Shown here: positions 1 through 7,664 of the stretch, piece by piece
Layout: the number at the start of each line of letters is the position of its first letter
Position numbering within the stretch: the first letter of the stretch is position 1
Source: Flavobacteriaceae bacterium
GTDB lineage: Bacteria; Bacteroidota; Bacteroidia; Flavobacteriales; Flavobacteriaceae
DNA: 64,000 nt
Assembly: GCA_013373105.1 (NCBI GenBank)
Contig: JABXIJ010000004.1
Span: 1-64,000 of the forward strand
Direction: 5' to 3'
Translations under genes and position numbers: made by a program
Notes under the pieces: generated by a model
Database searches by the model: none
The model's input: only the letters and a program-made list of their open reading frames with translations
What the model was told of the DNA's origin: nothing

Positions 1-410
1 AAAGAGAAGAGGTAAATAATAATGATAGTAAATATGCAGATGTTGTTTCTGGTGGTAATGTAGATTTTATTAGAGAACTTTTAGCAAGAGGTTATTTTAA
101 CGTGTATTTTGATGTTGGTAAATCTAAAGTTCAAGAAGGTTCTATTAATGCCGTAAATTACATGAAACAATTTTTAAAAGATAACCCAACTATTACTGCA
201 ACTTTAGTAGGTTATGCAGATGAAACAGGGTCTGAAGCTAAAAATAAAACCTTGTCTTTACAAAGAGCAAAACGCGTATTTCATATGTTAGTGGCTGCAG
301 GAATAAATCCAACAAGACTTCTTTGTTTAGGAGGTGGTGAAGATAAATCTGTTAGTAAAGATGCAAGACAATTTGCTAGAAAAGTTACTTTAAAAATTAA
401 TCAAGAATAA
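1..410 (+). CDS. OmpA-family protein, C-terminal part (5' end outside window)
   Basis: The frame is open from the first bases, so the gene starts upstream of the window. About 135 residues are visible. They contain an OmpA-like peptidoglycan-binding domain: a YFDVGKSKV strand, an LVGYADETGS motif and the late LQRAKRV helix. Proteins of this family anchor the outer membrane to peptidoglycan. A strong terminator follows within 15 bases, so this is the last gene of its transcript. The N-terminal part, which would show whether this is a barrel, a lipoprotein or a soluble periplasmic form, is not visible. The domain call is secure; the specific role is unknown. Confidence 0.85.
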   Translation, partial: REEVNNNDSKYADVVSGGNVDFIRELLARGYFNVYFDVGKSKVQEGSINAVNYMKQFLKDNPTITATLVGYADETGSEAKNKTLSLQRAKRVFHMLVAAGINPTRLLCLGGGEDKSVSKDARQFARKVTLKINQE

Positions 411-424
411 AAGATTATATTCAT

Positions 425-457
425 AAAAAAATCACCTTGTTTAAGGTGATTTTTTTT
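425..457. terminator. Bidirectional intrinsic terminator
   Basis: An 8-bp stem (ATCACCTT / AAGGTGAT) with a GTTT loop is flanked by an A-run on the left and a T-run on the right. It can serve both the OmpA-type gene (+) and the cyclophilin gene (-), which converge here. Confidence 0.85.
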
Positions 458-477
458 GCTTTAAATTAAACTTACTT

Positions 478-1104
478 TTATTTTATAAAATAGGCTTTTT
501 TAATATAATCTACTTTTGGATATTTCTCTTTTAAAAATTTATTGCCAAACTTAGCAATAGAATCTTGCTTATAACCAAGCTTATCTCCATAACCATCATA
601 AAACTTCATAACTACATCTTCTCCATTAACAACTTCTGCAATTACAGGAAATCCTGTTACTCCAGAATATGCTAAGGTATCTAATCTATAATTGTCTTTT
701 AAATTAATAAATATTTGATTCGATCTTGATTTAACTCCTCCTCTAGCAAAAGCAACAGTCATTTTTTTATTTTTCTTTAATACAGGTTCATCAACAATAC
801 CTTTTTTTCGCCAAACATTGTTTAAAATAGTATCATTATGAATTCCAAATTGAGCAATAAAATTAGGCACCACTCTAAAAACAGGAACATCTATATAGTA
901 TTCACGTTTTATAAGTTGATATAATCTATCTACTCCTGCAGGAGACCATTCTCGTTTCGCATAAATATCGAATGTCCCTTGTGTAGTTTCAAAACGTGCT
1001 TTAAATGTTTCTGGTGCTTTATCTGTTAACCATTTTTCTTTGAATTTTGCACTAGCACAAGAATATAGTAATGCCAAGCATAATACATAAAGTATTTTTT
1101 TCAT
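478..1104 (-). CDS. Peptidyl-prolyl cis-trans isomerase, cyclophilin type, lipoprotein
   Basis: A 208-residue protein with a lipoprotein signal peptide (MKKILYVLCLALLYSC, Cys at residue 16), so it is probably lipid-anchored in the periplasm or outer membrane. The rest resembles the cyclophilin fold: an ARFETTQGTFDI first strand, then FRVVPNFIAQFG, then AFARGGVKSRSNQIFIN, where the family usually has MARxxxxxSxxSQFFI. Cyclophilins isomerise Xaa-Pro bonds in folding proteins. The active-site segment is divergent, so catalytic activity is less certain than the fold. The gene is alone; a -7-like box (TACATTTG, 1134-1127) lies upstream. Confidence 0.8.
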   Translation of the reverse strand: MKKILYVLCLALLYSCASAKFKEKWLTDKAPETFKARFETTQGTFDIYAKREWSPAGVDRLYQLIKREYYIDVPVFRVVPNFIAQFGIHNDTILNNVWRKKGIVDEPVLKKNKKMTVAFARGGVKSRSNQIFINLKDNYRLDTLAYSGVTGFPVIAEVVNGEDVVMKFYDGYGDKLGYKQDSIAKFGNKFLKEKYPKVDYIKKAYFIK

Positions 1105-1126
1105 GTTTTTTGAGTTTGTTATTGAA

Positions 1127-1134
1127 CAAATGTA
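1127..1134 (-). promoter_or_regulatory. -7 promoter element of the cyclophilin gene
   Basis: On the minus strand the sequence reads TACATTTG, matching the Bacteroidota -7 consensus TAnnTTTG. It lies about 23 bases before the ATG. I do not see a good -33 TTG at the proper spacing. Confidence 0.45.
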
Positions 1135-1317
1135 ATTAATTCTAGTTATTTTGATACGCTTTTGAGTTTTTTGTCCATAAGTTAGATTTTATCTCTAAAA
1201 TATAGGCAAAAGTTATGAGGAAGTAAACTAAATCATAGATTTACAGCTGTTTAAACGCTATAATCTTTAAAATATAACTTGAAATTTGTCTTCTAAAAAG
1301 ATGAATCTACTATAAAT

Positions 1318-1418
1318 AAAAAAAGCATCCCAAATTTGGGAAGCTTTCCATTGGTTAACAAAACCAGACACTTTTACGAAAGTGCCAAAACAACACAACT
1401 ATTTGCTTTTTATAAGCA
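1318..1418 (-). ncRNA. Candidate structured small RNA of about 100 nt
   Basis: On the minus strand a perfect -7 box (TATATTTG, 1431-1424) is followed after the usual few bases by a 5' hairpin (TTGCTT/AAGCAA), a second hairpin (CACTTT-CGTA-AAAGTG), a small GGTT/AACC hairpin, and a strong terminator (CCCAAATTTGGG core, then seven T). There is no ORF of useful length; only a 13-codon frame starting at an ATG near 1353 runs into the terminator. The unit lies in the 440-base gap between the cyclophilin gene and lysS. I do not recognise an Rfam family. The promoter-plus-terminator arrangement is seen directly; that it is transcribed is inference. Confidence 0.55.
1320..1348 (-). terminator. Intrinsic terminator of the candidate small RNA
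   Basis: Reading on the minus strand, an AAGC-TT-CCCAAATTTGGG-AT-GCTT hairpin is followed directly by a T-run. There is no annotated minus-strand gene immediately upstream other than the proposed small RNA, which is why the terminator is informative. Confidence 0.7.
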
Positions 1419-1483
1419 AAGTACAAATATACATTGTTTTTATGGAACCTAAAATAAATAACGCTTTTTTATAATTTCTATAA

Positions 1484-1513
1484 TTGTGTATTTCTACATT
1501 GGTTGTATCTTTG
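1484..1513 (+). promoter_or_regulatory. lysS promoter
   Basis: TTG at 1484-1486, 19 bases of spacer, then TATCTTTG at 1506-1513. This fits the Bacteroidota housekeeping consensus TTG-N17-20-TAnnTTTG exactly. Transcription should start near 1519, which rules out the in-frame upstream ATG at 1484 as the translation start of lysS. Confidence 0.8.
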
Positions 1514-1546
1514 CATCCTCAAATAATACTAAGAAAATTGATCATA

Positions 1547-3244
1547 ATGCAATTGTCAGAACAAGAAGTTGTACGTAGAGAAAAGTTAGCTAAACTAAGA
1601 GAAATAGGTATCAATCCATATCCAGCAGATTTATTTCCTGTAGATACTAGTTCTAAGGGAATTAAAACTAATTTTTCTGAAGATAAACAGGTAATTATTG
1701 CAGGTAGATTAATGTCTAGACGAATTCAAGGTAAAGCTTCGTTTGCAGAACTACAAGATGCAGAAGGTAGAATACAAGTATATTTTAATCGTGATGAAAT
1801 TTGTACTGGAGATGATAAAACATTGTATAATGATGTTTATAAGAAACTCTTAGATATAGGTGATTTTATAGGAATTAAAGGAACACTTTTTACAACAAAA
1901 GTGGGTGAAAAAACTGTAATGGTTAAAGACTTTAAACTACTATCAAAATCATTAAAGCCATTACCATTACCAAAAGTAGATGCTGAAGGAAATACTTATG
2001 ATGCATTTAACGATCCTGAGTTACGTTACAGACAACGTTATGCAGACTTAGTGGTAAACCCTAAAGTAAAAGAAGTTTTTGTAAAAAGAACTAAGTTATT
2101 TAATGCAATGCGTTCTTTCTTTAATAATGCAGGTTATTTCGAAGTAGAAACTCCAATTTTACAGCCAATTCCAGGTGGTGCAGCTGCAAGACCTTTTGTA
2201 ACTCATCATAACTCATTAGACATTCCTTTATACATGAGAATTGCTAACGAATTGTATTTGAAGCGTTTAATTGTTGGTGGTTTTGATGGTGTTTATGAAT
2301 TCTCTAAAAACTTTAGAAATGAAGGAATGGATAGAACTCATAATCCAGAATTTACAGCCATGGAAATCTATGTTTCCTACAAAGATTACAACTGGATGAT
2401 GGACTTCTGTGAGCAACTTTTAGAACACTGTGCAACTGCTGTTAACGGTACAACAAAAGCTACTTTTGGCAAACATGAAATAGACTTTAAAGCACCTTAC
2501 AAAAGAATTACCATGCGTGATTCTATCTTAGAGTTTACTGGTTTTGATATTTATAATAAAACTGAAGATGAAATAAGAACGGCTGCAAAATCTATGGGAA
2601 TTGAGGTTGATGAAACTATGGGTAAAGGAAAGTTAATTGATGAAATCTTTGGTGATAAATGTGAAGGAAATTATATACAACCAACTTTTATTACAGATTA
2701 CCCAAAAGAGATGTCTCCTCTTTGTAAAGAACACAGAGAAAACCCTGAATTAACAGAGCGTTTTGAATTAATGGTATGTGGTAAAGAAATTGCCAATGCC
2801 TATTCTGAATTAAATGACCCAATAGATCAAAGAGAGCGTTTTGAACATCAATTAAAATTAGCTGCAAAAGGTGATGATGAAGCTACTGAGTTTATAGATT
2901 TTGATTTCTTAAGAGCTTTAGAATATGGTATGCCTCCAACTTCTGGAATGGGAATTGGTATGGATCGTTTAATAATGTTCTTAACTAACAATCAATCTAT
3001 ACAAGAAGTGTTATTTTTCCCTCAAATGAGACCAGAAAAAAAAGCACCTTCAGTTGAGTTAAATGATGATGAAAAAGCAGTTTTAGCAATATTAACAAAG
3101 GTAGAAAAAATAGATTTAATAGATTTAAAAACTCAATCTGGCTTATCTAATAAAAAATGGGATAAAACCATAAAAGGCTTAACTAAAAAAGACGTTGCTA
3201 AAGTTTTTAAGACAGATGAAGGTTTGTTTGTAGAAGTTTTATAA
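1547..3244 (+). CDS. lysS: Lysine--tRNA ligase, class II
   Basis: Charges tRNA-Lys with lysine in the cytoplasm. The 565-residue protein has the N-terminal OB-fold anticodon-binding domain (IIAGRLMSRR...FAELQDAEGRIQVY) and the class II catalytic core. Motif 2 is FRNEGMDRTHNPEFTAMEIY and motif 3 is GMGIGMDRLIMF. I chose ATG 1547 (MQLSEQEVVRREKL) because the in-frame ATG at 1484 lies within the promoter. The C-terminus extends about 65 residues past motif 3 with a Lys-rich helical segment, which I believe is usual in Flavobacteriaceae. A terminator follows. Identification is secure. Confidence 0.96.
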   Translation: MQLSEQEVVRREKLAKLREIGINPYPADLFPVDTSSKGIKTNFSEDKQVIIAGRLMSRRIQGKASFAELQDAEGRIQVYFNRDEICTGDDKTLYNDVYKKLLDIGDFIGIKGTLFTTKVGEKTVMVKDFKLLSKSLKPLPLPKVDAEGNTYDAFNDPELRYRQRYADLVVNPKVKEVFVKRTKLFNAMRSFFNNAGYFEVETPILQPIPGGAAARPFVTHHNSLDIPLYMRIANELYLKRLIVGGFDGVYEFSKNFRNEGMDRTHNPEFTAMEIYVSYKDYNWMMDFCEQLLEHCATAVNGTTKATFGKHEIDFKAPYKRITMRDSILEFTGFDIYNKTEDEIRTAAKSMGIEVDETMGKGKLIDEIFGDKCEGNYIQPTFITDYPKEMSPLCKEHRENPELTERFELMVCGKEIANAYSELNDPIDQRERFEHQLKLAAKGDDEATEFIDFDFLRALEYGMPPTSGMGIGMDRLIMFLTNNQSIQEVLFFPQMRPEKKAPSVELNDDEKAVLAILTKVEKIDLIDLKTQSGLSNKKWDKTIKGLTKKDVAKVFKTDEGLFVEVL

Positions 3245-3264
3245 TCAATTAGTTTTTAGATATT

Positions 3265-3299
3265 AAAAAAAGGAATTACATATCGTAATTCCTTTTTTT
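3265..3299 (+). terminator. Intrinsic terminator after lysS
   Basis: Stem AAGGAATTAC / GTAATTCCTT around a five-base loop, preceded by an A-run and followed by seven T. It could work in both directions. Confidence 0.85.
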
Positions 3300-3311
3300 A
3301 CGTTTGGTTTT

Positions 3312-4155
3312 ATGGATTGTAAAAACTGTGGAACTACTTTACAAGATAGCGCCAACTTTTGTAATAATTGTGGCGCAAAAGTAATTACCCAAAGAATTAC
3401 TTTTAAAATTCTATTTAAAGAAGTATTTACCAATCTTTTTGATATTGATAGTAAGTTTTTTTTACATTAAGAAAAGTTGCTATAGTTCCTCATATTGTTA
3501 TTAATGGTATTCGCAAGCGCTATATGAATCCGTTTGCATTTTTAGCTGTTCGTGCAGGATTATCATTGTTAACTTTTAATTATTTCGAAGAAGAATTTAA
3601 GGCTGTAAATGCTGATATAAACTCAGAACAAATTCGGCAATTAAAAGCATCAGCAAATAAGGATATATCAAAACTAAAAAATTAACAGAATCAGAAAGAC
3701 AAAAACTCGAAATTGAAAAGAAAAGTGCTCAACTACAGTTAAATTTTATGGATGGTTTAATGGAGTTTATGCTTCGTTATTATAATCTATTAACCTTTTT
3801 TTTCTTATTTATTTATGCAGTGTTAAGTAAATATACATTTTGGAAACCACATAATCTTGGAGAACATATAGTAATTAACTCATATATCTTTGGGTTTACT
3901 ACATATATTTCAATTCTACTTTTCTTTATATCTATAGTCGTTCATCCATCAATTTACATGTATAGTATGTTTTTTTACATCATTTTTTACATGTATACTT
4001 TTGGGAGATTCTACAAGTTAAGTGTAGGAAAAAATTTAGTAAAGCTGTTTAAGTTCTTACTAGGTCTATTAATTTTAGTTATTGCTACTATGATTGCTTC
4101 GATAGTTATAGGAATTGTTTTAGGTTATTTTGGTATTATTGATTTTAATTCTTAA
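3312..4155 (+). pseudogene. Frameshifted DUF3667-type zinc-ribbon membrane protein
   Basis: Three frames join into one coherent protein of about 281 residues. Segment 1 (3312-3470) gives an N-terminal zinc ribbon, CKNCG...FCNNCGAK, followed by ITFKILFKEVFTNLF. Segment 2 (to 3685) continues with INGIRKRYMNPFAFLAV. Segment 3 gives a charged linker, then several membrane segments (from about 3748 to the end). The breaks fall in homopolymers: eight T at 3456-3463, where nine would keep the frame, and a run of A at 3676-3681, where one more A is needed. The layout matches the DUF3667 family, whose function is unknown. A TACGTTTG box (3299-3306) sits just before the ATG. True decay and assembly error are both possible; neighbouring genes show no such breaks. 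Confidence 0.75.
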
Positions 4156-4774
4156 ACTTCATAGGTAAGTGCACTACTTTTTTAGTTTCAAAAAATGCTT
4201 CTTCAAAAAAATCTGATAGATTATAAATGGTAGCAGAAGTATATTTTTGCAGTTCTTCAGTTAAATCACCTCCTTTTAGATATAAAATTCCATTTTTTAA
4301 TTCATGATTTTGCTTTTTAGTAATTTTTCCTTTAGTCCATCTCACAAAAGTTTCCATTTGGGCTACAGCTCTACTTACAATAAAATCATAAGTTTCTTTT
4401 ACATCCTCAACTCTACCATGGGTTGTTTTAACATTTTCTATGCCTAAACCTTCAACAACTTCATTTACAACTTTAATTTTTTTACCAATAGAATCTACTA
4501 AGTAAAATTGCGTTTCTGGAAATAAAATAGCTAATGGAATACCAGGAAACCCACCTCCGGTGCCAACATCCATAACAGAAGCTCCTGGTTTAAATTGCAT
4601 AACTTTAGCAATACCTAAAGAGTGTAAAACATGGCGTAAATACAACTCATCTATATCTTTTCTAGAAACTACATTAATTTTTAAATTCCAGTCTTCATAG
4701 AGTTCTTGTAATTTTGAAAACTGTTGAATTTGTGTTTCAGTTAAATCTTTAAAATATTTGTGTATAATTTCCAT
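4145..4774 (-). CDS. rsmG: 16S rRNA (guanine-N7)-methyltransferase RsmG
   Basis: Methylates N7 of G527 in 16S rRNA using S-adenosylmethionine. The 209-residue length is typical. The SAM-binding motif is VMDVGTGGGFPGIPLAILFP (about residues 67-86), followed by LVDSIGKKIKVV and the FIVSRAVAQ motif of this family. The last 11 bases overlap the convergent DUF3667 pseudogene tail. The divergent neighbour is a fatty acid desaturase. Identification is secure. Confidence 0.95.
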   Translation of the reverse strand: MEIIHKYFKDLTETQIQQFSKLQELYEDWNLKINVVSRKDIDELYLRHVLHSLGIAKVMQFKPGASVMDVGTGGGFPGIPLAILFPETQFYLVDSIGKKIKVVNEVVEGLGIENVKTTHGRVEDVKETYDFIVSRAVAQMETFVRWTKGKITKKQNHELKNGILYLKGGDLTEELQKYTSATIYNLSDFFEEAFFETKKVVHLPMKFKN

Positions 4775-4892
4775 TGAATATATTTCTTATGGCAAAAATA
4801 ATAGTTCTTAATATACAATTACTGATAATTTTCAACGTTTTTTATAGTATATAGTTCATTAAAATCCATATTTTTACACCATATTACATTAT

Positions 4893-5984
4893 ATGAAAAC
4901 AATAAATTTTTCGAGGGTTGATAAAGCCAAATTTTTTCGAACTTTAAATAAGAGAGTAAATAAATACTTTAAAGAGAATAACTTAAAAAAAACAGGTAAC
5001 TGGAAATTGTATACAAAAGCGATTTTAATGTTTGCAATGTTTTTAGTACCATTTATTTTAATACTTACTGTTTCTATGCCACAATGGGTTATGATTTTAC
5101 TAGTTGTTGTAACAGGTATTGGTATGGCAGGAGTTGGAATGAATGTGATGCATGACGCTAACCATGAATCTTTTTCTAAAAGAAAATGGGTGAATAAATT
5201 AATGGGAAGTAGCATCTATATTTTAGCGGGTAATGTTTACAATTGGAAGGTACAACACAATGTATTACACCATACATTTACAAACATTCAAGATCATGAT
5301 GAAGATTTAGATGCTGGTAGAATAATGCGTTTTTCTAAGCACGCTAAATGGCTAAAAATTCATAAAATTCAAAAATATTATTCTATTTTTTTATATGGTT
5401 TATTAACCATAAACTGGGCAATTACTACAGATGTTAAGCAAATGCACAGGTACTTAAAAAGAAAATTATCGTATGGTAAGTTTCCTAATCCAGCTACAGA
5501 ATGGACTAAATTAGTAATCTCTAAAGTAATTTATTATTCACTTTGGATTATATTACCAATAGCAGTCTTAGATATTGCTTGGTGGAAAGTTTTAATTGGC
5601 TTTTTTGTGATGCATTATACTGCTGGTATGATTTTAAGTTTAATATTCCAATTAGCACATATTGTTCCAAAAACAGAAACTCCAGCACCAGATAAAAATG
5701 GTAATTTAGAGCATACTTGGGCAGTTCATCAATTGTATACAACATCAAATTTTGCACCTAGTAATTGGTTAATTAATTTTTACACAGGTGGTTTAAATTA
5801 TCAAGTAGAGCATCATATTTTTCCTAATATTTCTCATATTCATTATAGAAAAGTAGCTAAAATTGTTAAAGAAACAGCTTTAGAATTCAATTTACCTTAT
5901 AATGAGTATGAAACAACAAGAAAAGCAATTATTGAGCATTTTAGACATTTAGGAGTTTTAGGTAAAAATCCAGAATTAGCATAA
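4893..5984 (+). CDS. Membrane fatty acid desaturase (acyl-lipid/acyl-CoA type)
   Basis: Introduces a double bond into fatty acyl chains using a membrane di-iron centre. The 363-residue protein has hydrophobic segments around residues 40-80 and 200-250 and all three histidine boxes: HDANH (87-91), HNVLHH (122-127) and QVEHH close to the C-terminus. A third box with Gln in place of the first His is typical of the linoleoyl-CoA/front-end desaturase group; regiospecificity cannot be read from sequence. The gene is 19 bases upstream of the aminotransferase and may be cotranscribed with it. Membrane fluidity adjustment in the cold is a plausible role but only inferred. Confidence 0.88.
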   Translation: MKTINFSRVDKAKFFRTLNKRVNKYFKENNLKKTGNWKLYTKAILMFAMFLVPFILILTVSMPQWVMILLVVVTGIGMAGVGMNVMHDANHESFSKRKWVNKLMGSSIYILAGNVYNWKVQHNVLHHTFTNIQDHDEDLDAGRIMRFSKHAKWLKIHKIQKYYSIFLYGLLTINWAITTDVKQMHRYLKRKLSYGKFPNPATEWTKLVISKVIYYSLWIILPIAVLDIAWWKVLIGFFVMHYTAGMILSLIFQLAHIVPKTETPAPDKNGNLEHTWAVHQLYTTSNFAPSNWLINFYTGGLNYQVEHHIFPNISHIHYRKVAKIVKETALEFNLPYNEYETTRKAIIEHFRHLGVLGKNPELA

Positions 5985-6003
5985 CATTTAATAAGGTTAA
6001 CAA

Positions 6004-7191
6004 ATGTCACATCCATTATCTGACAGAATTAACAGCCTGCCTACTTCTCAAACTTTGGCAATGGCTGCAAAAGCAAGAGAATTAAGAGCTGAAGGAAAAG
6101 ATATAATTGGTTTAAGTCTTGGAGAGCCAGATTTTAATACACCAGATTTTATAAAAGAAGCTGCAATTGAAGCCATTAATCAAGATTATAATTCATATAC
6201 ACCAGTTGATGGATATTTAGAATTAAAAGAGGCCATTTGCACTAAATTTAAGAGAGATAATAATTTAACCTATTCACCAAACCAAATAGTAGTTTCTACA
6301 GGAGCAAAACAATCTATTGCAAATGTTATGCAAGCATTGTTAAATCCTGGTGATGAAGTTCTATTACCTTGCCCTTATTGGGTTAGTTACTCTGCAATAG
6401 CTACTTTGTGTGAAGCTACATCAGTAGAAATTCCTTCGAGTATAGAAAATAATTTTAAAATTTCGCCAGCTCAATTAGAAGCTGCAATTACACCAAAAAC
6501 CAAGTTAATATTATTTAACTCACCTAATAACCCAAGTGGAACTATTTATTCTGAAGAAGAGTACAGAGAATTAGCCAAGGTTTTAGAAAAGTATCCTCAA
6601 ATTTTTGTTTTGTCAGATGAAATTTATGAGCATATAAATTACGATGCTACTCCTTTTAGTTTTGCTGCTTTACCAAGTATGTACAACAGAACTATTACTG
6701 TTAACGGATTAGCAAAAGCTTTTGCAATGACTGGCTGGAGAATTGGTTATATAGGAGCTCCAGATTGGATAGCAAAAGCCTGTACTAAAATGCAAGGTCA
6801 AATTACCTCTGGTACCAACTGTATTGCTCAAAGAGCTGCTATTACTGCAGTTTTAGCACCAGTTGCAAAGATACAATACATGGTAAATGAGTTTAAGACT
6901 CGTAGAGATATTGTTATTGATTTACTGAATGAAATAGAAGGTTTTAATGTTAATGTGCCTGAAGGTGCATTCTATGTTTTTCCAGATATTTCTGCTTATT
7001 TTGGTAAAGAATTACAAGGTGTAACTATAAATAATGCAAGTGACTTTGCTATGTATTTATTAGAACATGCCAATGTTGCTACAGTTACTGGTGATGCTTT
7101 TGGCGCGCCAAATTGTATTAGAATTTCGTATGCTGCTTCAGAAGAAAATATAAGAGAAGCAATAAAAAGAATAAAAGAAGCCGTAAGCTAA
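6004..7191 (+). CDS. aspC: Pyridoxal phosphate-dependent aspartate aminotransferase, class I
   Basis: Transfers the amino group between aspartate (or a similar amino acid) and 2-oxoglutarate. The 395-residue protein is the usual length of the bacterial subgroup Ib enzymes. Visible motifs include NSPNNPSGTIY, SDEIYEHINYD (cofactor-binding Asp and Tyr), and NGLAKAFAMTGWRIGY with the Schiff-base Lys. The starting ATG follows a purine-rich stretch, and a terminator lies 25 bases after the stop. Substrate range beyond aspartate is not determinable here. Confidence 0.9.
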   Translation: MSHPLSDRINSLPTSQTLAMAAKARELRAEGKDIIGLSLGEPDFNTPDFIKEAAIEAINQDYNSYTPVDGYLELKEAICTKFKRDNNLTYSPNQIVVSTGAKQSIANVMQALLNPGDEVLLPCPYWVSYSAIATLCEATSVEIPSSIENNFKISPAQLEAAITPKTKLILFNSPNNPSGTIYSEEEYRELAKVLEKYPQIFVLSDEIYEHINYDATPFSFAALPSMYNRTITVNGLAKAFAMTGWRIGYIGAPDWIAKACTKMQGQITSGTNCIAQRAAITAVLAPVAKIQYMVNEFKTRRDIVIDLLNEIEGFNVNVPEGAFYVFPDISAYFGKELQGVTINNASDFAMYLLEHANVATVTGDAFGAPNCIRISYAASEENIREAIKRIKEAVS

Positions 7192-7216
7192 TTTAAAATA
7201 AAGACATTTTAGAAGA

Positions 7217-7249
7217 AAATCTCTCAGCAAAAACTAAGAGATTTTTTTT
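7217..7249 (+). terminator. Intrinsic terminator after aspC
   Basis: Stem AAATCTCT / AGAGATTT with a 12-base loop followed by a run of eight T. The next gene is convergent and ends immediately to the right. Confidence 0.75.
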
Positions 7250-7251
7250 AA

Positions 7252-7464
7252 TTAAATAATTACCAATATTAAAGCAATTGCAAACAAGCTAACTTGTAAA
7301 ATAGTACATGTTTGACTTTGTACTCTTGCATGATGCCTTTCTATAATATCTTTAAATTTAGATAATGATTCTCTTTTAGAATCTCTAATACTTGCTCTTA
7401 TTTCGCGTTTATATGCAGAAGTTAAGATGCCTCTTTCTATGGTTGATGTGATTGTACTCTTCAT
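7252..7464 (-). CDS. Small tail-anchored membrane protein, function unknown
   Basis: A 70-residue frame with a charged N-terminal two-thirds rich in Arg, Lys and Ser, then a single hydrophobic segment at residues 53-70 (ILQVSLFAIALILVII) ending at the C-terminus. This resembles a tail-anchored protein with its body in the cytoplasm. I recognise no family. It is monocistronic, convergent with aspC, and separated from ftsZ by 200 bases. The coherent topology argues for a real gene, but there is no functional evidence. Confidence 0.55.
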   Translation of the reverse strand: MKSTITSTIERGILTSAYKREIRASIRDSKRESLSKFKDIIERHHARVQSQTCTILQVSLFAIALILVII

Positions 7465-7547
7465 AATTTTTTTCTAATTCGATTACACTTAAAAGACGAA
7501 GAATCATTTTTTTTGTTACAAAAACAATTTGTTAAGAAACACTTAAA

Positions 7548-7634
7548 ATGGTAAATTTTGTAGGAAAATCACGTTACGAAGACGAGAAAAAAATTAAAAA
7601 AATTATGAAACAAAAAAAATCACACCATTTCTGA
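7548..7634 (+). CDS. Possible 28-residue Lys-rich peptide
   Basis: ATG at 7548 opens a 28-codon frame starting MVNFVGKSRYEDEKKIKK and ending in His-His-Phe. Its stop codon lies inside the loop of the terminator that also serves ftsZ on the other strand. It is too short for standard gene calling. Almost a third of its residues are Lys. I see no convincing -7 box. It may be a genuine micro-ORF or chance; comparison with related genomes would decide. Confidence 0.25.
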   Translation: MVNFVGKSRYEDEKKIKKIMKQKKSHHF

Positions 7635-7644
7635 TGTGATTTTT
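7611..7644 (-). terminator. Intrinsic terminator after ftsZ
   Basis: Stem AAATCACA / TGTGATTT around a 10-base loop, with A- and T-runs on the two sides. On the minus strand the T-run follows the stem, so it ends the division/wall cluster. Confidence 0.75.
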
Positions 7645-7664
7645 AAATAGAAAAAAGTAACGTT

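Noticed and set aside
1484..1546. N-terminal extension of lysS from ATG 1484
   Set aside because: The codons cover the -33 and -7 promoter boxes and the extra residues are not found in the enzyme family.
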